Source: Streptomyces tuirus (GTDB lineage: Bacteria; Actinomycetota; Actinomycetes; Streptomycetales; Streptomycetaceae). Taken from it: a DNA stretch of 64,000 nucleotides. The notes under the pieces were generated by a model that searched no databases, was not told the DNA's origin, and saw only the letters and a list, made by a program, of their open reading frames with translations. Below are positions 60,749-64,000 of the stretch, piece after piece. The stretch spans positions 6,250,001-6,314,000 of the forward strand of contig NZ_AP023439.1 in NCBI RefSeq assembly GCF_014701095.1, given 5' to 3'. Each line of letters opens with the position of its first letter. Positions within the stretch are counted from its first letter, which is position 1. The position numbers were made by a program, and so were the translations under genes.

Positions 60749-61327
60749 TCAGCCCTCCGGCCGCGAGGGGAAGTCGTCCGAGGGCTCTCGGCCCTGCCGG
60801 CGCAGCCCCGCCTGCACAGCGCCGGCGAGGATCCGTGCCGCCACGCCCACCAGCAGCAGCCCGCCCAGCATCTGAATCATCGTCAGCACCCGCCCGGTCT
60901 GGGAATCGGCCGTGATGTCGCCGTAGCCGACGGTGGTGAACGTGGTCAGCGTGAAGTACAGGGAGTCCGTCTTCGTCAACGGCTCGCTGAAGGAGCCCGG
61001 GGTCGTGTGCTCCAGCAGGAAGTAGGCGCCCGCGAAGAGCAGCAGGAACAGCGCCAGCGTCGTGGCCAGGGCCTCGACGGCCTTCAGCCGGGGGTAGGGC
61101 GAGGTCACGATGGCCCGCACCTCCCACCAGAAGACCACGACCACCAGCAGCAGACCGCAGACCAGCAGCACCGAGTCGCCGCTCGTGCCGCGCCCGTCCA
61201 GGGGCAGCACGTAGTAGACCGTGACGAGGCCGGCCGCGATGAGCGCGGCGCGCAGGAGGGCCGTGACCGCCGCCCGCCGGCTACGCCCCGGCCGCCGCCG
61301 GCCGGGAACCTCCGCTGAATCGTCCAT
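60749..61327 (-). CDS. Two-TM-pore potassium channel family protein
   Basis: A 192-residue ion channel subunit. Two N-terminal helices (ALIAAGLVTVYYVLP, VLLVCGLLLVVVVFWW) precede a pore module: TTLALFLLLFAGAYFLLE, pore helix SLYFTLTTFTTVGYGD with the K+ selectivity filter TVGYGD near residue 135, and the inner helix MIQMLGGLLLVGVAARIL. There is no RCK domain. It would form a tetrameric K+ channel in the plasma membrane. It is followed three bases later by the DUF2252 gene, so the two are co-translated; the functional link is unknown. Confidence 0.94.
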   Translation of the reverse strand: MDDSAEVPGRRRPGRSRRAAVTALLRAALIAAGLVTVYYVLPLDGRGTSGDSVLLVCGLLLVVVVFWWEVRAIVTSPYPRLKAVEALATTLALFLLLFAGAYFLLEHTTPGSFSEPLTKTDSLYFTLTTFTTVGYGDITADSQTGRVLTMIQMLGGLLLVGVAARILAGAVQAGLRRQGREPSDDFPSRPEG

Positions 61328-61513
61328 CGCGTGTCTCTCGGTCTCGGTCCCGCCCCGGTGCCGGGGCGCCCCACAAGCCCTGCCCCACCACCTCAGCGTC
61401 CGGACGCCCCGCGCGGATCACCCGCCACGGGTGAGGCAGCCCGGCTCCGGCCCCGGGCACGCTGGTGTCGACGGGGACGGCTGCCGGGCGTGCACCCGGG
61501 ACGGAGGACCGAC

Positions 61514-61573
61514 ATGACCGCGCAGGACTACCTGGCCGCTCTCGGCCCCCGTACCCCCACCTCCGGTCGCTGA
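61514..61573 (+). CDS. Possible 19-codon leader peptide
   Basis: MTAQDYLAALGPRTPTSGR follows a strong GGAGG (61503-61507) with good spacing and ends 33 bases before the next gene's ATG. It may be a real leader ORF, a truncated gene start or chance. The rest of the 61328-61606 gap shows nothing else. Confidence 0.35.
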   Translation: MTAQDYLAALGPRTPTSGR

Positions 61574-61606
61574 CCGCGCCGGACGCAGCAGAATCGAGGG
61601 AGCAGG

Positions 61607-62026
61607 ATGACCGCTACACACCCGACGCACGGGACCTCGAGGGCGAGGCACGGAACCGCCGCCGCGGGCCTGATGATCTTTGCCGCCGTCATGCTCATGA
61701 TCGCCGGGATCCTGGGGATCATGCGCGGCATCTCGGCCATCGCCGAGGACCAGGTCTTCGTCGCGACCCCCAACTACGTCTTCTCCTTCGACCTCACCGG
61801 CTGGGGCTGGATCCACCTCATCCTGGGCGTGGTCGCCGTGCTCGTCAGCGTGGGACTGTTCCAGGCATCCACCTGGGCACGCGTCCTCGGTGTGGGGATC
61901 GCCGGACTCGTCCTCATCGCGAACTTCCTCTCCCTGCCCGCCTATCCGGTCTGGTCCGTCGTGATGATCGCGTTGACCGGGTTCATCATCTGGGCCCTGT
62001 GCACCGTGAAGAAGGGCGACATCTGA
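61607..62026 (+). CDS. Four-TM small membrane protein (DUF7144-like)
   Basis: A 139-residue integral membrane protein with four hydrophobic helices (GLMIFAAVMLMIAGILGIM, GWIHLILGVVAVLVSVGLF, ARVLGVGIAGLVLIANFLSL, VVMIALTGFIIWAL) and a short extracellular loop between the first two (EDQVFVATPNYVFSFDLT). It matches the family called DUF7144 in Streptomyces, a frequent stress-region membrane protein of unknown function. GAGCAGGA lies before the ATG. It is convergent with the PP2C phosphatase gene. Confidence 0.88.
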   Translation: MTATHPTHGTSRARHGTAAAGLMIFAAVMLMIAGILGIMRGISAIAEDQVFVATPNYVFSFDLTGWGWIHLILGVVAVLVSVGLFQASTWARVLGVGIAGLVLIANFLSLPAYPVWSVVMIALTGFIIWALCTVKKGDI

Positions 62027-62089
62027 GAGCCGGCCGTACCCGCCCGGAAGGGACGGGCACGGCCGCGTTCGCGCCCCGGCCCCCCGCGC

Positions 62090-64000
62090 TCAGGCGCGGG
62101 TGCGGACCAGCAGCAGGGCGACGTCGTCGTCCGGCTCCGGGCTCAGCGCGCTGAGCAGGCTGTCGCTGGCGCGTTGCAGGCTGGGCCCCGCGTTCCCGAG
62201 CAGCCGGGTCAGGGTGTCCAGGCCGGTGTCGATCGGCTCCCCGCGGTTCTCGACCAGCCCGTCCGTGTACAGGGCGAGCAGGGAGCCCGGGGCGAGTCCC
62301 ACCTCCACCGTGCCGAAGTCCACGCCGCCGACCCCGAGCGGGACCCCGCCCGGCACGTCGACGAGCTCGGCACGTCCGTCCGCCCCGGCGAGCACCGGCG
62401 GCAGATGCCCGGCGCTGGACAGCTCGCAGGTGCCGCGCCGCAGGTCGCACACCGCGTACACGCAGGTGGCGATCGCGTCGCCGAGGGAGCCGGCGATGTC
62501 GTCGAGGTGCCGCAGCAGCTCGGCGGGCGGCAGGTCCAGCCGGGCCAGCGCCCGCGTCGCCGTGCTCAGCTGCCCCATGATCGCCGCGGCCTGGACGCCC
62601 TTGCCCATGACGTCACCGACGACCAGCCCGGTGCGCCCCGGGCCCAGCGGCAGCACGTCGTACCAGTCGCCGCCGACCTCGCTGAGGGCCGGGCGGTAGC
62701 GGGCGGCGATGTCCAGCCCCTCCCGCTCGGCGGGCGTGCTCGGCAGCAGGCTGCGCTGCAGGGTCAGGGCGGTGCCGCGCTCACGGCCGTACAGGCGGGC
62801 GTTGTCGATGCAGATCGCGGCGCGGGCCGCGAGTTCCGAGGCGAGCACCTGGTCCTGGTCGTCGAAGGGGCGTTCGTTGACCGTGCGGTACAGCGAGAGC
62901 GTGCCGAGCACCTTGCCCCGGGCCACCAGCGGCAGCGCCAGATAGGAGTGGGCGCCGGCCTCGTGCAGGGCGAGGGCGGCCCGTGAGTCCCGGGCCAGAC
63001 GCCGCAGCATCTTGCCGTCCACGCGCTCGACCAGGACCGGGCGGGCGCTGCGCACGACTTGCGTGATGATCCGCGACGACCCGTACGTGGCCAGCTCGCC
63101 CACCGGGTCGGCGGCGTGGATGGCGTCGGTGGGGTAGCCGGCCGCCACGGCCAGCGCCCGGAACTCGGCCGGGGAGCCGCCCGACACGGGCGTGATGGTG
63201 CCGCGGGCCACGACCGACTCCAGGACGTCCACGGCGGCGAGGTCCGCGAGGTGCGGCACGACCACGTCGGCCAGCTCCCGGGCGGTCTGCTGGAGGTCCA
63301 GCGTGGTGCCGATCCTCATCCCCGCGTCGGCGATCACCGACAGGTGCTGGCGGGCCTGCGCGACCTCGGCCGCGGCCTGCTGCCGCTCGGTGACGTCCAG
63401 CACCGCCATCGCGAGCCCGAGTACGCGGCCGTCGATGTCCTCGATGCGGTGGTAGGACTCCGAGTAGGCGCGGTCCTGCTCGTCCGCCGCCGTCCGGCCG
63501 ACGGTCTGCTGGTCGAGCAGGGGTGCGCCGGTCTCCAGGACGTGCCGCATCCGGGCCTCGATGGCCTGCACGTCCAGGCCGGGCAGCACCTCCCCGACCC
63601 GGCGCCCCAGCACGGCCTCCTCGGGCACGCCGTTGATCCGCTCCAGCGCGGGGTTGACCCCGACCCAGCGCAGGTCGTTGTCGAAGACGGCGATGCCGAT
63701 CGGGGTCTGGTTGACGAGGCTGTGCGAGAGGGCGAGGTCGCGCTCGACCTGCCGTACGGTCGTCGCGTCCGTGGCGAGTCCCAGCAGGTGGGGCTGACCC
63801 TCGGGGTCGAGGAGGCGCATCGTGCGGAACTCCACGGCGCGTTCCGTGCCGTCGCGGTGCCGCAGCGGGAAGACACCGGCCCAGCGGGCACCCGTGCTGA
63901 CCTGGGCGAACAGCTCCCTGCCCCGGGGCCGGTTCTCGGGGGAGACCAGCAGGGTGTCGGCGCGCTGGCGCAGGGCCTCCTCCGCGGTCCAGCCGAGCAG
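62090..64000 (-). CDS. PAS-GAF-PP2C (SpoIIE-type) phosphatase, N-terminus cut by window edge
   Basis: At least 636 residues of a multi-domain regulator. The frame stays open to base 64000. In order: the end of a PAS domain (FPLRHRDGTERAVEFRTMRL), a second PAS domain (NQTPIGIAVFDNDLRWVGVN), a GAF domain (SYLALPLVARGKVLGTLSLY), and a C-terminal SpoIIE/PP2C phosphatase. The phosphatase metal residues are in GGDWYDVL, VVGDVMGKGVQAA and DDDVALLLV. Such proteins dephosphorylate anti-anti-sigma factors and so switch sigma-factor networks. No HATPase kinase domain follows, so it is a phosphatase only. The GTG at 63835 would lie inside the first PAS and is not the start. Confidence 0.93.
   Translation of the reverse strand: MLGWTAEEALRQRADTLLVSPENRPRGRELFAQVSTGARWAGVFPLRHRDGTERAVEFRTMRLLDPEGQPHLLGLATDATTVRQVERDLALSHSLVNQTPIGIAVFDNDLRWVGVNPALERINGVPEEAVLGRRVGEVLPGLDVQAIEARMRHVLETGAPLLDQQTVGRTAADEQDRAYSESYHRIEDIDGRVLGLAMAVLDVTERQQAAAEVAQARQHLSVIADAGMRIGTTLDLQQTARELADVVVPHLADLAAVDVLESVVARGTITPVSGGSPAEFRALAVAAGYPTDAIHAADPVGELATYGSSRIITQVVRSARPVLVERVDGKMLRRLARDSRAALALHEAGAHSYLALPLVARGKVLGTLSLYRTVNERPFDDQDQVLASELAARAAICIDNARLYGRERGTALTLQRSLLPSTPAEREGLDIAARYRPALSEVGGDWYDVLPLGPGRTGLVVGDVMGKGVQAAAIMGQLSTATRALARLDLPPAELLRHLDDIAGSLGDAIATCVYAVCDLRRGTCELSSAGHLPPVLAGADGRAELVDVPGGVPLGVGGVDFGTVEVGLAPGSLLALYTDGLVENRGEPIDTGLDTLTRLLGNAGPSLQRASDSLLSALSPEPDDDVALLLVRTRA

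Noticed and set aside
57996..61127. A single minus-strand frame of 1043 codons spanning the amidotransferase, minisatellite and the antisense of the DUF2252 gene
   Set aside because: Only the part from 58829 shows family motifs; the rest is low-complexity translation of GC-rich DNA and overlaps a real gene on the same strand in another frame.

Overview
The window is about 64 kb of very GC-rich, gene-dense actinobacterial chromosome and is almost certainly Streptomyces. Evidence: many GTG starts and one TTG start, strong third-position GC bias, F420-type and SWIM/SNF2 families, PucR, IclR and UTRA-GntR regulators, an RNase Sa homologue, a SpoIIE-type phosphatase, and gene groups I remember from S. 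coelicolor (the ROK kinase/SNF2 helicase area and the reductive pyrimidine catabolism area). No rRNA, tRNA, CRISPR array, prophage or insertion sequence was seen. Both end genes are cut by the window.

Layout. 1-4.7 kb: partial SDR, AIM24 protein, DHFR-fold reductase, secreted guanyl-specific RNase, and a Gfo/Idh dehydrogenase divergent from a GntR regulator. 4.8-15 kb: ROK sugar kinase with a small membrane protein; SNF2 helicase coupled to a SWIM-domain protein; a PcaDC-like fusion; an MBL-fold hydrolase; exonuclease III. 15-26.7 kb: secreted SGNH hydrolase, lone glutamate-type ABC ATPase, secreted S15/CocE hydrolase, gamma-glutamyltransferase, ClpC-like ATPase, and methionine aminopeptidase divergent from a small XRE regulator. 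26.8-28.7 kb: an unknown protein carrying three near-identical 51-residue repeats.

28.9-37.8 kb is a reductive pyrimidine (uracil/thymine) catabolism block: two beta-ureidopropionase paralogues, a class III aminotransferase, a PucR regulator, dihydropyrimidinase, an LLM flavin oxidoreductase and an NCS1 permease. No dihydropyrimidine dehydrogenase is in the window. 38.8-43.7 kb holds a second gamma-glutamyltransferase-like enzyme, an IMPase-family phosphatase, and an FAD oxidoreductase coupled to a macro-domain protein.

43.8-57.9 kb is an aromatic-acid catabolic island with two different Rieske oxygenase systems back to back. The first, on the minus strand, has the order oxygenase alpha, beta, PdxA-family dehydrogenase, reductase, MFS transporter, with a divergent PcaR-type IclR regulator; this is the order of known terephthalate (tph/tpa) operons. 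The second, on the plus strand, has a Zn-alcohol dehydrogenase, a phthalate-dioxygenase-type oxygenase, a small protein resembling part of the FtsZ fold, a phthalate-dioxygenase-reductase-type reductase and an MFS transporter, with its own divergent IclR gene. 58-64 kb: class II glutamine amidotransferase, a 23-bp minisatellite, a DUF2252 protein with a two-TM potassium channel, a small membrane protein and a PAS/GAF/PP2C phosphatase running off the end.

Regulatory sequence is unusually readable. RecA-NDp (PafBC-type) DNA-damage promoters precede the SNF2 helicase and exonuclease III, with weaker matches before the IMPase and the FAD oxidoreductase. Several genes look leaderless, and clear palindromes sit in the divergent regions of the GntR, XRE and IclR regulators. 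All family calls come from reading the translated sequence; no search was run.
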